Program-made: the position numbers and the translations under genes
Assembly (NCBI GenBank): GCA_002479035.1
Contig: DLLA01000028.1
Span: 1-11,782, forward strand
Reading direction: 5' to 3'
Length of the DNA stretch: 11,782 nt
From: Bacteroidales bacterium UBA7574
GTDB taxonomy: Bacteria; Bacteroidota; Bacteroidia; Bacteroidales; Paludibacteraceae
Shown: piece by piece, positions 1 to 8,310 of the stretch
How positions within the stretch are numbered: position 1 is the first letter of the stretch
Layout of the letters: the number at the start of each line of letters is the position of its first letter
The notes under the pieces: model-generated
Database searches by the model: none
What the model was told of the DNA's origin: nothing
The model's input: only the letters and a program-made list of their open reading frames with translations

Positions 1-1773
1 CCTGAATGTGGTACCAAGTTAGACCATGACGCACATTTTTGCCCTCAATGTGGTACAAAGGTGATGTTTGAGGAAACCTCCATAACATCAGAATGTACTA
101 CAGAGCGCGCGAATGCGGATATGCTACGTGCTCAGATGGCGGGTAACATGTGTACTGCAGATGCTGCTCATACAGAATGTAAGATAGTGATACGTGGATT
201 TATTCTGACCAATCTGCGTACGTTGTCGAAGCGGTTGGGGGTAGAAACAGGCGACTTATGTGGTCTTCTAAACGGTTACATATCCGGTATGCGCAATTTG
301 GGCGTGCAATATACATTATTGGATGCCGGAGATTACACATACAAGACCCGCAGTTTGCTTGGCGGACATAAACACGTGAGTTTGAATCAGAATAATGCAT
401 GGTATGAATACGCTGACATATTAAAAGATGCGCACGATGCCGAAGTCAAAAGCCGGTTACCGGAATCAGACTACTTGTTTATCATCGGTGGTGATAAGGA
501 TGTGCCGATGGCATGTGTACCTAATGTTTTCGGAAATGCAGATAAGGATGTGGACACCGACTTGCTGTATGCCTATCCGTATGGGAAAGAAATGGAGGAG
601 AAGTTGCTGACGTTGGAGTTGTTCTCCTATGATGCGATGTTCTACATTGGCCGTTTGCCGGTAGCAGATGATGGCACCGCTGACGATATTGTCCGTTATT
701 TGTCTCGCATATTGAAAAACGGTGCTGCCGTACCTGTGGACAGGGCTTATACACAAAGTGACCCTGCGTGGTATCAAATGACTATGGCCATTACAGAAGA
801 TTTGGCACAATGTGGCTTATATCCGTCCGTGTCTGCCAATCTGCCTCGTGGCATAATAGCGGATGGACGCGTATTTTTAACGCCGGAGGTCCGTGCAGAC
901 GAGCAAACAGGCTATTCTAATATAGCAGTCTTTGACAAGGATGCCAATTACTATTTCTTCAATATGCATGGTAGCAACGCACTTAGGAGCGCAGCATTTT
1001 ATGGTGAAAATCCGGGCATTGATTTCCCTGCTGGTGTAACACCTGCTCATATTGCAGCATCACGCTGTCCTAATATATTTTTTACGCAAGCATGCTATGG
1101 CGGCCGTTTTATCGGCTATCCGAAACAACTGAGTATGCTACATACTGCATTAAATAGCAATACGTTGGCTTATGTGGGGTCTTCCCGTGTGGCGTATGGT
1201 GGCGGAATACCGAAAGATATCGGAGCATCAGACATCTTAGGACTGGCTTTTAACCGAAATATGTTGAGCGGAAGTACTACCGGTGCTGCGTTTTTTGCTG
1301 CCCGAGTACAGACCTTCTTGCATAGTCGGGGAGGTATGCCTACCGACTCTTTGACCGTGATAGAATTTAATCTGTATGGTGATCCTGTTGTACATATAGG
1401 CGGATACGAACGGAATAGTGAAACAGATAAACATGCCGTATTGGCAAAAGGAGAAAAAGTGGGTATTGTACGTCATGAGACGTTATATGACAAATCAGCG
1501 GACGCACCCCAAAGTCTGTTATCACGAGTGCGCCAAGCAGTAGATAAAAATATCTTGGACATATCAGCAGTAATCACCAAACAACTATACGAACAATATG
1601 GGGTTTCTGCTCGTGAGCCGTCAATCATCGAGCGATGCACGTTTGCTGACGGGCACAAAGAATTGGCATTTACGTACTCCAAGCATACACCCTGCACATG
1701 CGGGATAGTAAATGAGGTGAATGTATCTGCTATGGAAAACGGAGAAGTGAGATATGTGACAATGACTAAATAA
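1..1773 (+). CDS. Zinc-ribbon protein with C25 (gingipain/caspase-like) peptidase domain, 5' end outside window
   Basis: The frame is open from base 1, and the first 21 codons complete a zinc ribbon (cysteines at window residues 3, 14 and 17; the first cysteine would be just upstream). The GTG at 61 is therefore not the start. About residues 130-467 resemble the clan CD C25 peptidase fold: IIGGDKDVPM (161-170), FYIGRLPV (214-221), NMHGSN with His323, TQACYGG with Cys365, and NLYGDP (457-462). His323 and Cys365 fit the catalytic dyad, each after a hydrophobic beta strand. About 110 residues of unknown function follow. Gingipains are secreted, whereas the N-terminal ribbon and the neighbouring genes suggest a cytoplasmic protein here; the true N-terminus is unseen. 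Three stop codons in a row end the gene. The substrate is unknown. Fold call fairly sure; activity inferred. Confidence 0.85.
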   Translation, partial: PECGTKLDHDAHFCPQCGTKVMFEETSITSECTTERANADMLRAQMAGNMCTADAAHTECKIVIRGFILTNLRTLSKRLGVETGDLCGLLNGYISGMRNLGVQYTLLDAGDYTYKTRSLLGGHKHVSLNQNNAWYEYADILKDAHDAEVKSRLPESDYLFIIGGDKDVPMACVPNVFGNADKDVDTDLLYAYPYGKEMEEKLLTLELFSYDAMFYIGRLPVADDGTADDIVRYLSRILKNGAAVPVDRAYTQSDPAWYQMTMAITEDLAQCGLYPSVSANLPRGIIADGRVFLTPEVRADEQTGYSNIAVFDKDANYYFFNMHGSNALRSAAFYGENPGIDFPAGVTPAHIAASRCPNIFFTQACYGGRFIGYPKQLSMLHTALNSNTLAYVGSSRVAYGGGIPKDIGASDILGLAFNRNMLSGSTTGAAFFAARVQTFLHSRGGMPTDSLTVIEFNLYGDPVVHIGGYERNSETDKHAVLAKGEKVGIVRHETLYDKSADAPQSLLSRVRQAVDKNILDISAVITKQLYEQYGVSAREPSIIERCTFADGHKELAFTYSKHTPCTCGIVNEVNVSAMENGEVRYVTMTK

Positions 1774-1798
1774 TAATAGCTACAAAATACATCAACCT

Positions 1799-3409
1799 AT
1801 GGATTGCCCTACATGTGGAAAGCCTCTGAAAGAAGGAGCCAAATTTTGCATATATTGTGGTACAAAAGTAGCACAAGACTTGCCTGCTGCGACAACTGCC
1901 GTAAAGCCGGAGGAGGAGAGTGACCACCTCAAAGAACAGCAAATAGGAGATTTGGCTCAAACTGCCAATCGCCGTATATATTGGGATATACAGCAGGGGC
2001 AGGTGGCACGTGTAATCAAGTCGCAAGACCTGACGCAGTTCAAAGATGTACGTGGTGTCATTATCTCGGAAGGCACAACTGCTTATGTGCGCGTGAACGG
2101 AAAAACTGTTTTGACATTGAATGGCGGTACCTACGACTTCAAACAGGCAAAATCCGATAAGGACGATGCCCCGTTAAAGCGTGCATGGAACATTGTCAGA
2201 GGTCTGTTTGGCAAAAAGGAACTGACCGAAGCAGAAGAGAAGTCTCTGCTAAAACACATACAGGAAGGTTCATCATTCACCATTATCATATTGGTGGACA
2301 AGGCATTCCCATTGCTTATCGGTGCCAAGCAGACCACATTGGACGACTACAAGACATTCCGACCTATGTCGTTGAAGACCAAGTATCTGACAGTACAAGT
2401 GGGGGTGAATGCATATTTCCAAATCGCGGACAAAGAACATTTTATACAACATTGGCTAATAGACCGCACCGAATTGACAACCACTCAGATTGTGGATGAG
2501 CTAAGCGACACAGTCCGTGCGTATCTGCAAAGTTGTATGGAAGACGCAGAGTGGGAGGGAAATACAGTGCCTGACGACTTGCGCAGGAAACTGAAAGAAG
2601 AACTCAATACAGATGCTGTAAACAAGTATTTTGGTCTCACCATTGCCCGTATTGTTGAAATATCGGCAGAAAGTAAAGACTTGGAGCGTTTCCGCCAATT
2701 AAGTAGCGAAATGTACTTGAGTGAGCAGGAGATGGACTACCTGCGTCGCACCAACGATTTCAAGAATCGTTTGGCGGAAGTGCAGAACGCACAGCAGTTG
2801 CACGAGGCGCGTACAAGCGTAGAGTTGCAGCGGGAGTTGGATAAGATAAACAAGGACGACCTGTTGCGCCAGGATGAGTTGGATAAGTTCAAACTGCTCT
2901 TGGAAAGTGAGCGACGTCTCCGCGAAGCGCGTACGAAAGAGGAGGAAGAGGCTGCTATGGCTGAGATTCGCAGGACAGGCTTGATGCGTGAGATAGACTA
3001 CAAACGCATCGAACAAGATGCCGACTTGGAACGCCGCCGCAAAGAAGCAGACTTCGCCTTTGAGCAGCAACAGCGCGAAGAAGATGCCAAGGCGCAACGC
3101 CGCCAACGACAGTTTGAACAGTTTATGGCAATGGAGAATGCCGCCAACCAACACGAATTAGAGATGGCACGTACAAAAAACGAGACAGAGCGTGAATGGT
3201 CGGAACGTCTGTACCAACAGCAACAGGCGCAGAACGACCAGATGATGAGCCTGTTGCAGACGATGGCTGGTGCACGTACTCCACAGACGCAGATGACATC
3301 TCCGGCTCCTGCCGCACCAGCCCCATCAATGAAGTACTGCAATCAATGCGGTGCACATATACAGACAGATAGCAAACATTGCCCGGAATGTGGCGCAAAG
3401 CAAAATTGA
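1799..3409 (+). CDS. SPFH/band-7-like protein with long coiled coil and zinc ribbons at both ends
   Basis: The 536-residue product starts with a zinc ribbon (Cys3, Cys6, Cys17, Cys20) and ends with another (Cys514, Cys517, Cys528, Cys531). Residues about 62-300 look like an SPFH/band-7 domain: a beta-rich part with GVIISEGTTAYVRVNGK, then a helical part ending in a KYFGLTIARIVEI-type strand. Residues about 310-490 are highly charged and heptad-like (rich in E, R, Q, K), predicting a long coiled coil, followed by a Pro/Ala linker. No signal peptide or membrane segment is visible. The layout recalls soluble SPFH proteins with a C-terminal zinc ribbon such as Bacillus YdjI, which act at membranes in the PspA stress response. 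A role as an oligomeric scaffold is inferred. It follows the peptidase gene by 25 bases and nearly abuts the next gene. Confidence 0.8.
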   Translation: MDCPTCGKPLKEGAKFCIYCGTKVAQDLPAATTAVKPEEESDHLKEQQIGDLAQTANRRIYWDIQQGQVARVIKSQDLTQFKDVRGVIISEGTTAYVRVNGKTVLTLNGGTYDFKQAKSDKDDAPLKRAWNIVRGLFGKKELTEAEEKSLLKHIQEGSSFTIIILVDKAFPLLIGAKQTTLDDYKTFRPMSLKTKYLTVQVGVNAYFQIADKEHFIQHWLIDRTELTTTQIVDELSDTVRAYLQSCMEDAEWEGNTVPDDLRRKLKEELNTDAVNKYFGLTIARIVEISAESKDLERFRQLSSEMYLSEQEMDYLRRTNDFKNRLAEVQNAQQLHEARTSVELQRELDKINKDDLLRQDELDKFKLLLESERRLREARTKEEEEAAMAEIRRTGLMREIDYKRIEQDADLERRRKEADFAFEQQQREEDAKAQRRQRQFEQFMAMENAANQHELEMARTKNETEREWSERLYQQQQAQNDQMMSLLQTMAGARTPQTQMTSPAPAAPAPSMKYCNQCGAHIQTDSKHCPECGAKQN

Positions 3410-3410
3410 C

Positions 3411-3647
3411 ATGGCAAATCTGATAGGCATAGTACATATCCGCCATCTATGCATCGGCAGTAAATCTGAAGGCGATTATGCTTGTTTTACACTGCCTACA
3501 GGCAAAGAATACATCCTCTATCGTGAAGGAGTATATCCTGCGAGTGATGACTATTTCACACAGTTTGACGACAAAAAAGTAGTTGTCGAAGGTAGTATCG
3601 AAGAGCACACACATTATGTGTGCGTACAATCTGTAACTGAAGAATAG
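3411..3647 (+). CDS. Small OB-fold-like protein of unknown function (78 residues)
   Basis: The ATG at 3411 lies one base after the stop of the SPFH gene, which suggests translational coupling. A longer reading from GTG at 3351 would overlap the conserved zinc ribbon of the upstream gene, so I prefer 3411. The product is acidic, without a signal peptide or membrane segment. Its second half alternates short hydrophobic strands with charged turns (KEYILYREG, KKVVVEGSIEE, YVCVQSV), a pattern typical of small beta barrels of the OB type that mediate binding. It contains only three cysteines (residues 14, 25 and 71), not arranged as a ribbon. I do not recognise a named family. Its position inside the cluster suggests a partner or adaptor for the SPFH or peptidase protein, which is a guess. 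Confidence 0.75.
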   Translation: MANLIGIVHIRHLCIGSKSEGDYACFTLPTGKEYILYREGVYPASDDYFTQFDDKKVVVEGSIEEHTHYVCVQSVTEE

Positions 3648-3668
3648 GTATAAAAATAAGAAATAAAT

Positions 3669-4667
3669 ATGTTAGAGTATAAATGCCCCGAATGTGGTGC
3701 TCCCATGACTATCGGTGAACGTCATTGTGCAAACTGCGATTATGACCTGACTGATACTGAGTATGCCATGATGATGTCACAGAATACGCCGATAGCCGAT
3801 GCGCAACCTCATGCATCTGTTGGCAAGCGACAGGTTACTACCCCTGAAGCAGTAATGGCACATGGTAACGTGGATATATCACAGCATCATAGTGAAGACA
3901 AATCCACACACCATGTTGACAACTCACAGACTGTCAACAATACCAACCAAACGGTCACAAACAACTTCATCATTATGGGCGGAAGTGCACCGACACCTCC
4001 CAATATAGACCCGCAAACGGCTGCTGCATTAGAGCAAGTACAGCGTGCTCAGCAAGAGACGCATGCCGCTCCGGCCGATGAACAGAAAGGGGTGGGGGCT
4101 ATTAATGGCAATCGTCGTCCTATAAAGGCAGATGTGTCTCACAAAGAATTACCCAAATGGTTTTACCCTGTTATCACAGTTGTGGTCGCGACTATTGTGC
4201 TATTTTTTATTTTCCGTCCAAATCAAGAGACGGCATCAACTACACCTGCGCAAGGGGAACAGGTAGTAAGTACCCGCCGACCCGCAGAGGAAAAAGCGGT
4301 ATCCCCGCAGACAACAGGAAATACAACTACGCAGACAAGGGCTCAAAAAGAGAAAATGCAAACCATATCTCACGAAGAAAAGCAAGGGGGCTCCGCTACG
4401 GTATCATCCGGCACTACAGCCCACAAGTCACAGACCGTACAAGCAAAAGACCCCGATTATGAGTCTGGTATGACCGCCTATAATGCTAACGATGGATTAA
4501 CTGCCATTAAGGCATTCAAGGCTTCCAACACAAAAGAGTCTGTGTATATGTTGGGTATCATCTATGAAAAAGGTTGTGGCAATGTAAGTGCAAATGCATT
4601 GATGGCACACAAGTATTTCAAACAAGCCGCAGAAATGGGGCACTCTGAAGCGAAATCACGCATGTGA
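3669..4667 (+). CDS. Zinc-ribbon, single-pass membrane protein with Sel1/TPR-like C-terminus
   Basis: The 332-residue product begins with a zinc ribbon (Cys6, Cys9, Cys20, Cys23). Residues 83-105 form an Asn/Thr/Val-rich stretch with repeated QTV-NN units ending in IIMGG. A polar, probably disordered linker leads to one hydrophobic segment at about 164-182 (WFYPVITVVVATIVLFFIF). Basic residues precede the segment and there is no signal peptide, so the ribbon should face the cytoplasm and the C-terminus the periplasm. After a Thr/Gln/Lys-rich linker, about residues 262-332 look like a TPR/Sel1 repeat pair, with VYMLGIIYEKG and YFKQAAEMGHSEA. It may link the cytoplasmic ribbon proteins to the exported proteins encoded next. 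The upstream bases are A-rich without a clear Shine-Dalgarno. Architecture is seen; the bridging role is inferred. Confidence 0.82.
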   Translation: MLEYKCPECGAPMTIGERHCANCDYDLTDTEYAMMMSQNTPIADAQPHASVGKRQVTTPEAVMAHGNVDISQHHSEDKSTHHVDNSQTVNNTNQTVTNNFIIMGGSAPTPPNIDPQTAAALEQVQRAQQETHAAPADEQKGVGAINGNRRPIKADVSHKELPKWFYPVITVVVATIVLFFIFRPNQETASTTPAQGEQVVSTRRPAEEKAVSPQTTGNTTTQTRAQKEKMQTISHEEKQGGSATVSSGTTAHKSQTVQAKDPDYESGMTAYNANDGLTAIKAFKASNTKESVYMLGIIYEKGCGNVSANALMAHKYFKQAAEMGHSEAKSRM

Positions 4668-4703
4668 TGTATAACATATTATTAATCAATTAAAATTATC
4701 GTA

Positions 4704-5639
4704 ATGAAAAAAGTTATTTTTTCCATCTTTGCAATGATGCTCACTATTGGCGTCATGGCTGCTGACAAACCTGTCATCTTTGTAGACTACTTCTATGCTT
4801 CGTCCTCAATTGATTCTATCTATGAGGATATTGAAGATGAGGTACGGAATCATGTATTGTCCGGACTTATGAAATTTGGACATATCCAAGTGCAAGATGT
4901 GGATGCACAGTATGCTTTGAATAAAGAGAGCCAACGCCGTTCTTCTGAAGCTGCCATGGCTGATGAAACAGCACGTGTAGGTGAAATGCGTCAATTAGGT
5001 GCAAACTATCTTATCGAAGGACAAGTCTCAAGTGTAACGACGGAATACCACCCTGGCGATGGCAGTACCGATCCTTACTACACTGCCAAACTCGTGTACA
5101 CACTCAAATTGATTAACTGTGCAGACGGTACTGTGGTGGATTCTAAGACTTACACACACGGGGCTGGTCTCGCAGAATTGGCATCAGGTTCTACTCCAAA
5201 GGCTGCAGTTGCTGACATCTATAAGTATATTGAACCGGCAATGAAAGTCTTTGTGAAAAAGAACTTCAAGTTGGATGGCACCATTGTAGATTCGGACTAT
5301 ACCATCAACAAGGATAAAATGGTAGATTGCTACATTACATTGGGGTCAGAGTCCGGTATTCAGGAAAAAATGAAACTCGAGGTTAGTGTGCCGAAAGTTG
5401 TGGCCGGACAGGTGACGTACAATGTGGTTGGTGAATTGTCTGTTGTTGAGGTCGTGTCTGGCACCCTCTCTAAATGCAAAGTCACCAAAGGACAGAAAGA
5501 ACTGGCTGCTGCTATGGAGAATTATCTTAAAATCAAAGCAGATGACAAGGGAAATGCACACCCTATCAAAGTCTTGACCAAAGAGGCAAATGAAGCCGCA
5601 GAGAAGACGGGTGCATTCTTCAAAGGTCTCTTCCAATGA
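4704..5639 (+). CDS. Secreted CsgG/LpoB-like protein
   Basis: Residues 1-19 form a signal peptide (MKK, hydrophobic core, then VMA before AD); no lipobox cysteine follows, so it should be soluble in the periplasm or assembled at the outer membrane. The mature part opens with a strand (KPVIFVDYFY), then helices, and has RQLGANYLIEGQVSSV near residues 97-112, the characteristic strand of CsgG/LpoB/TolB-N type domains, followed by a strand pattern ending in a DGTVVDSKTY turn. The C-terminal third has beta-rich segments (YITLGSESGIQEKMKLEVSV) that may be a separate small domain. Family members include the curli secretion pore and activators of peptidoglycan synthases; neither function can be assigned, and no curli genes are visible. 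It is coupled to the next gene by an ATGA overlap. Confidence 0.78.
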   Translation: MKKVIFSIFAMMLTIGVMAADKPVIFVDYFYASSSIDSIYEDIEDEVRNHVLSGLMKFGHIQVQDVDAQYALNKESQRRSSEAAMADETARVGEMRQLGANYLIEGQVSSVTTEYHPGDGSTDPYYTAKLVYTLKLINCADGTVVDSKTYTHGAGLAELASGSTPKAAVADIYKYIEPAMKVFVKKNFKLDGTIVDSDYTINKDKMVDCYITLGSESGIQEKMKLEVSVPKVVAGQVTYNVVGELSVVEVVSGTLSKCKVTKGQKELAAAMENYLKIKADDKGNAHPIKVLTKEANEAAEKTGAFFKGLFQ

Positions 5640-6922
5640 TGAAACGTTTCCGAATACTATTATTCTTTGCTTTGGTCCTCACCTCATGGGTGAGGGCTGA
5701 GGATTTTTTGGACATCGCAACCCTGTTGAATAGTTCAGATACAGAGAGCGTTTTCGAGAGTGCCGGCGTGAGCGATGTACGGAAAAACGTGGAAGAAAAT
5801 GCTGCCAAATCATTGTTTCATGCGCTGTTTTACGTAGGCGTAGAGGGCATTAATGAAGGGAAACCTCTGATAGAAAAGGAAAACTTGGCATATACCGGAT
5901 CGTTCTTCAATCAGCAGGCTCGCTACACGTTCTATGTAGTCAATATAGAGCCGGTCAGCAAAATAAAGAAGACGGATAATACGTTTCGTGCTACCTACAA
6001 GGTCCGAGTTCGTATGCAAAAACTGCTTACCGACCTCAAGGCCAATAAAGTGTATGGAATCACTGCCGATAAGGGCTTCAACAACCTCGAAACCGAAGAT
6101 GTCAAAATGGCGGAGAATATCGTGTTGCCTACTATCATTGTGGTTCCCTATAGACGTGCTGGGGAGAACTTTTCTGCAATCCTTCAAAACGATTATGATA
6201 GGCGCATCGCGGTAGCAAAGGTGCAAGATGGTTTTGAGTCTCGGGACATCACAACGGTTGATTTGCAAGCCAAAATTGATGCTGTCAATCGGCGTGCGGC
6301 TTACGAACAAAATGCGGGAGCAGCCGATTCAAATGACAAACAGTTGCTTCTGACTTCGGGAGCAGATGTCTATGTAACGGTTGATATGCAAAAGGATATA
6401 CAGGCATCCGGTTCCCGTGTAACGCTTATTCTGAAGGCGTATGAGACTTCTTCCGGAAATGTATTGGCTTCTAAGACGGTAACACCTGTCCGGCGTTTCC
6501 AAACAACGGCAATAGATGCTCTTTGTGCGTATGCTGTCCAAGATAATATACAACCGTTTTTGAATGACATCGTCAAAAACTTCACGCCCTCTAATGGTAC
6601 GCGCGTGGTACTGCAATTCGCTATTGATGGTACTTCTGCTACCACTATGAACGATCCGGTGGGGCTCAACAACTATTCGCTGAGCAACACGGTTCGCAAT
6701 TGGGTTCGTAAGAACGCCTATATGGGTAAGTACCATTTGCAAGGTGTTATGGACGATAGCATGATTTTCGATTATGTCATGATTCCTCCTAAAGATGCCG
6801 ACGGACTGCGTATGGATGCTGCTCAATTCGCTTTCTTGATAGAAAGTTACCTCAAAGAAGAAGTCGATATCAGTTGTGCCACTCGGGTTGATGGAAACAA
6901 TATCATGGTTACTATCTACTAA
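5636..6922 (+). CDS. Secreted DUF6175-like protein
   Basis: Two consecutive ATG codons (5636 and 5639) can start this 428-residue product; the first overlaps the upstream stop (ATGA). Residues 1-21 form a signal peptide ending VRA before ED. From about residue 160 the protein matches my memory of the Bacteroidota DUF6175 family in motif order: a TIIVVPY strand, a stretch with AKIDAVNRRAAYEQN, LILKAYETSSGNVLASKT, a strand after SNGTRVVLQF, and a closing QFAFLIESYLK region. The 22-155 part, with a helix and several strands (RYTFYVVNIEPVSKI), appears to be an extra domain. LLLTSGADVYVTVDM recalls the same alpha/beta fold as the CsgG-like neighbour. The molecular function of the family is unknown to me. 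The family call is from memory and could be wrong; export and gene reality are well supported. Confidence 0.75.
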   Translation: MMKRFRILLFFALVLTSWVRAEDFLDIATLLNSSDTESVFESAGVSDVRKNVEENAAKSLFHALFYVGVEGINEGKPLIEKENLAYTGSFFNQQARYTFYVVNIEPVSKIKKTDNTFRATYKVRVRMQKLLTDLKANKVYGITADKGFNNLETEDVKMAENIVLPTIIVVPYRRAGENFSAILQNDYDRRIAVAKVQDGFESRDITTVDLQAKIDAVNRRAAYEQNAGAADSNDKQLLLTSGADVYVTVDMQKDIQASGSRVTLILKAYETSSGNVLASKTVTPVRRFQTTAIDALCAYAVQDNIQPFLNDIVKNFTPSNGTRVVLQFAIDGTSATTMNDPVGLNNYSLSNTVRNWVRKNAYMGKYHLQGVMDDSMIFDYVMIPPKDADGLRMDAAQFAFLIESYLKEEVDISCATRVDGNNIMVTIY

Positions 6923-6946
6923 CCCACTATTAAACACCGGTCTCTA

Positions 6947-8284
6947 ATGAAACGTATTCTAACAGCAATCATTCTGACAATACCTTTTTTATCCGTTTTC
7001 GCAGCAACTCCGAAATGGATCTCGTCCCATGAATCCTCTGCCACGGAATACTATGGATTAGGTATGGCTTCGATGAACAGTGGAAATTACATAGAGAAAG
7101 CCTCTGAAAATGCTCTGATTGACATTGCCCGCCAAATCATGGTAAAGGTACAAAACGAGACATTCCTGTCAATGGTTGAAACCAACAATCAAATCAAGGA
7201 AACACTTGCTCAAAAAACGCAAATGGAAGTCCTTAATTTTCTGACAGGACAAGAACTCGTAGGGCAATATGCTGATAAGAAAACAGAGGTCTATTATGTG
7301 TGCTACAAACTTAATAAGGCTGCTTACAATGCTGCTGTACATGCCAAATCTGATGAAATAGCGTCTATAGGATACGACTATTTGCGGCAGGGCGATGAAG
7401 CCTTGAAGAGGGGAGAACTGCAACGTGCCTACTCTATGTATAGTCGTGGGTTGGATGTGGTGGAACCATGGCTTTTTCTGCCACTTCGGGACATGAAAGA
7501 CCCCAATCTGCATATCCCGACAATGCTCTACCAGCGAAGTATCAGTATCTACGATGGATTGTCATTAACCGTTACGCCTTCCCAACTGGATGTGGCTCCG
7601 TTTGCTCCCCTTTCACAGGATATCCGTGTGCAAGTACTTCGGCAGGGCACGCCTGTAGCCAATATGCCTGTAAGGGTGACTTTTGCGGTAGGAACAGGCG
7701 AAATAACGTCTGAAGCCAAGACGGATGCAAACGGGATTGCACATTTCCTCTTGTCAAAAATAACAGGGAAAGAGACTGTGCAGATCTGCCGTTTCCAATT
7801 ATCCCAAGTGGCAGAAAGAGAAATTACAGGAATCCTGGCGAAAAATGTGTCTGTGCAAACGCTTCCGCAAACAGATTTGACATTATCGGTTCAGGAGCAG
7901 CAAATTAAGGCGTATATCCATGTCAGTACCGATGATTTGCCTGCCCTGAAAAAGCAAATTGAAGCAATGCTTGGCAACAATCATTTCAATATGGTTGCGG
8001 ACCCTGATGATGCCGATGTTTTTATAGAGTTGCGAACAGTGTTGGAAATAGGAGGAACGGTTAAAGGTGAGATATACGACCTTAACGAATGTCTGGTGTC
8101 GGTTCAAATCAACTTTTATGACTACCACACCAATCAGCAACTATCCTCTTACCATCTCTCACAACTCCGTGTCTTGTGCAATCAGCAAAACACCATGGAA
8201 CAGACATTGGTACAATGCACACGTGAAGCCATGAAGCGTGTAAAACGGGAATTGCCCCGTAAAATACCTATTATCAAAAAATAG
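6947..8284 (+). CDS. Secreted multidomain LPP20-like protein with Ig-like and CsgG-like segments
   Basis: A signal peptide (residues 1-19, ending VFA before ATPKW) precedes an LPP20-like domain at about 20-130, marked by PKWI, then YYGLGMASM, and the helix A-x3-ALIDIARQIMVKVQNE. A TPR-like helical hairpin follows (about 141-173, LRQGDEALKRGELQRAYSMY). Residues about 207-308 resemble a bacterial Ig-like domain, with GTPVANMPVRVTFAVGTGEI and a TDANGIAHF turn. The C-terminus (about 320-445) has the strand-helix-strand pattern and DADVFIELRTVLEIGG motif seen in CsgG/LpoB-type domains. There is no lipobox cysteine. It lies 24 bases after the DUF6175-like gene. LPP20-type proteins are usually outer-membrane or periplasmic, for example FlgP in Vibrio, but no flagellar genes are visible. 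Role unknown. Confidence 0.75.
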   Translation: MKRILTAIILTIPFLSVFAATPKWISSHESSATEYYGLGMASMNSGNYIEKASENALIDIARQIMVKVQNETFLSMVETNNQIKETLAQKTQMEVLNFLTGQELVGQYADKKTEVYYVCYKLNKAAYNAAVHAKSDEIASIGYDYLRQGDEALKRGELQRAYSMYSRGLDVVEPWLFLPLRDMKDPNLHIPTMLYQRSISIYDGLSLTVTPSQLDVAPFAPLSQDIRVQVLRQGTPVANMPVRVTFAVGTGEITSEAKTDANGIAHFLLSKITGKETVQICRFQLSQVAEREITGILAKNVSVQTLPQTDLTLSVQEQQIKAYIHVSTDDLPALKKQIEAMLGNNHFNMVADPDDADVFIELRTVLEIGGTVKGEIYDLNECLVSVQINFYDYHTNQQLSSYHLSQLRVLCNQQNTMEQTLVQCTREAMKRVKRELPRKIPIIKK

Positions 8285-8310
8285 TTCAGTTTAACCAACA
8301 ATTAATTAGT

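Noticed and set aside
61..66. GTG/ATG as the start of the peptidase gene
   Set aside because: The frame is open upstream and encodes most of a zinc ribbon, so the start lies before the window.
1681..1773. Second metal site (CTC motif) near the end of the peptidase protein
   Set aside because: Only two closely spaced cysteines are present, with no partner pair to form a ribbon.
2699..3154. Minus-strand frame of 151 codons rich in Leu and Phe
   Set aside because: It is the complement of the charged coiled-coil coding region, which naturally gives hydrophobic antisense translation.
3351..3410. GTG at 3351 as start of the small OB-like gene
   Set aside because: It would add 20 residues read through the zinc-ribbon codons of the SPFH gene; ATG at 3411 is directly after that stop.
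4668..4703. Internal promoter before the CsgG-like gene
   Set aside because: The 36-base gap is AT-rich but contains no TAnnTTTG box, so I cannot support a promoter there.
6329..6937. A 202-codon minus-strand open frame opposite the DUF6175-like gene
   Set aside because: It is a shadow frame: the plus-strand product has a signal peptide, family-like motifs and tight operon spacing.
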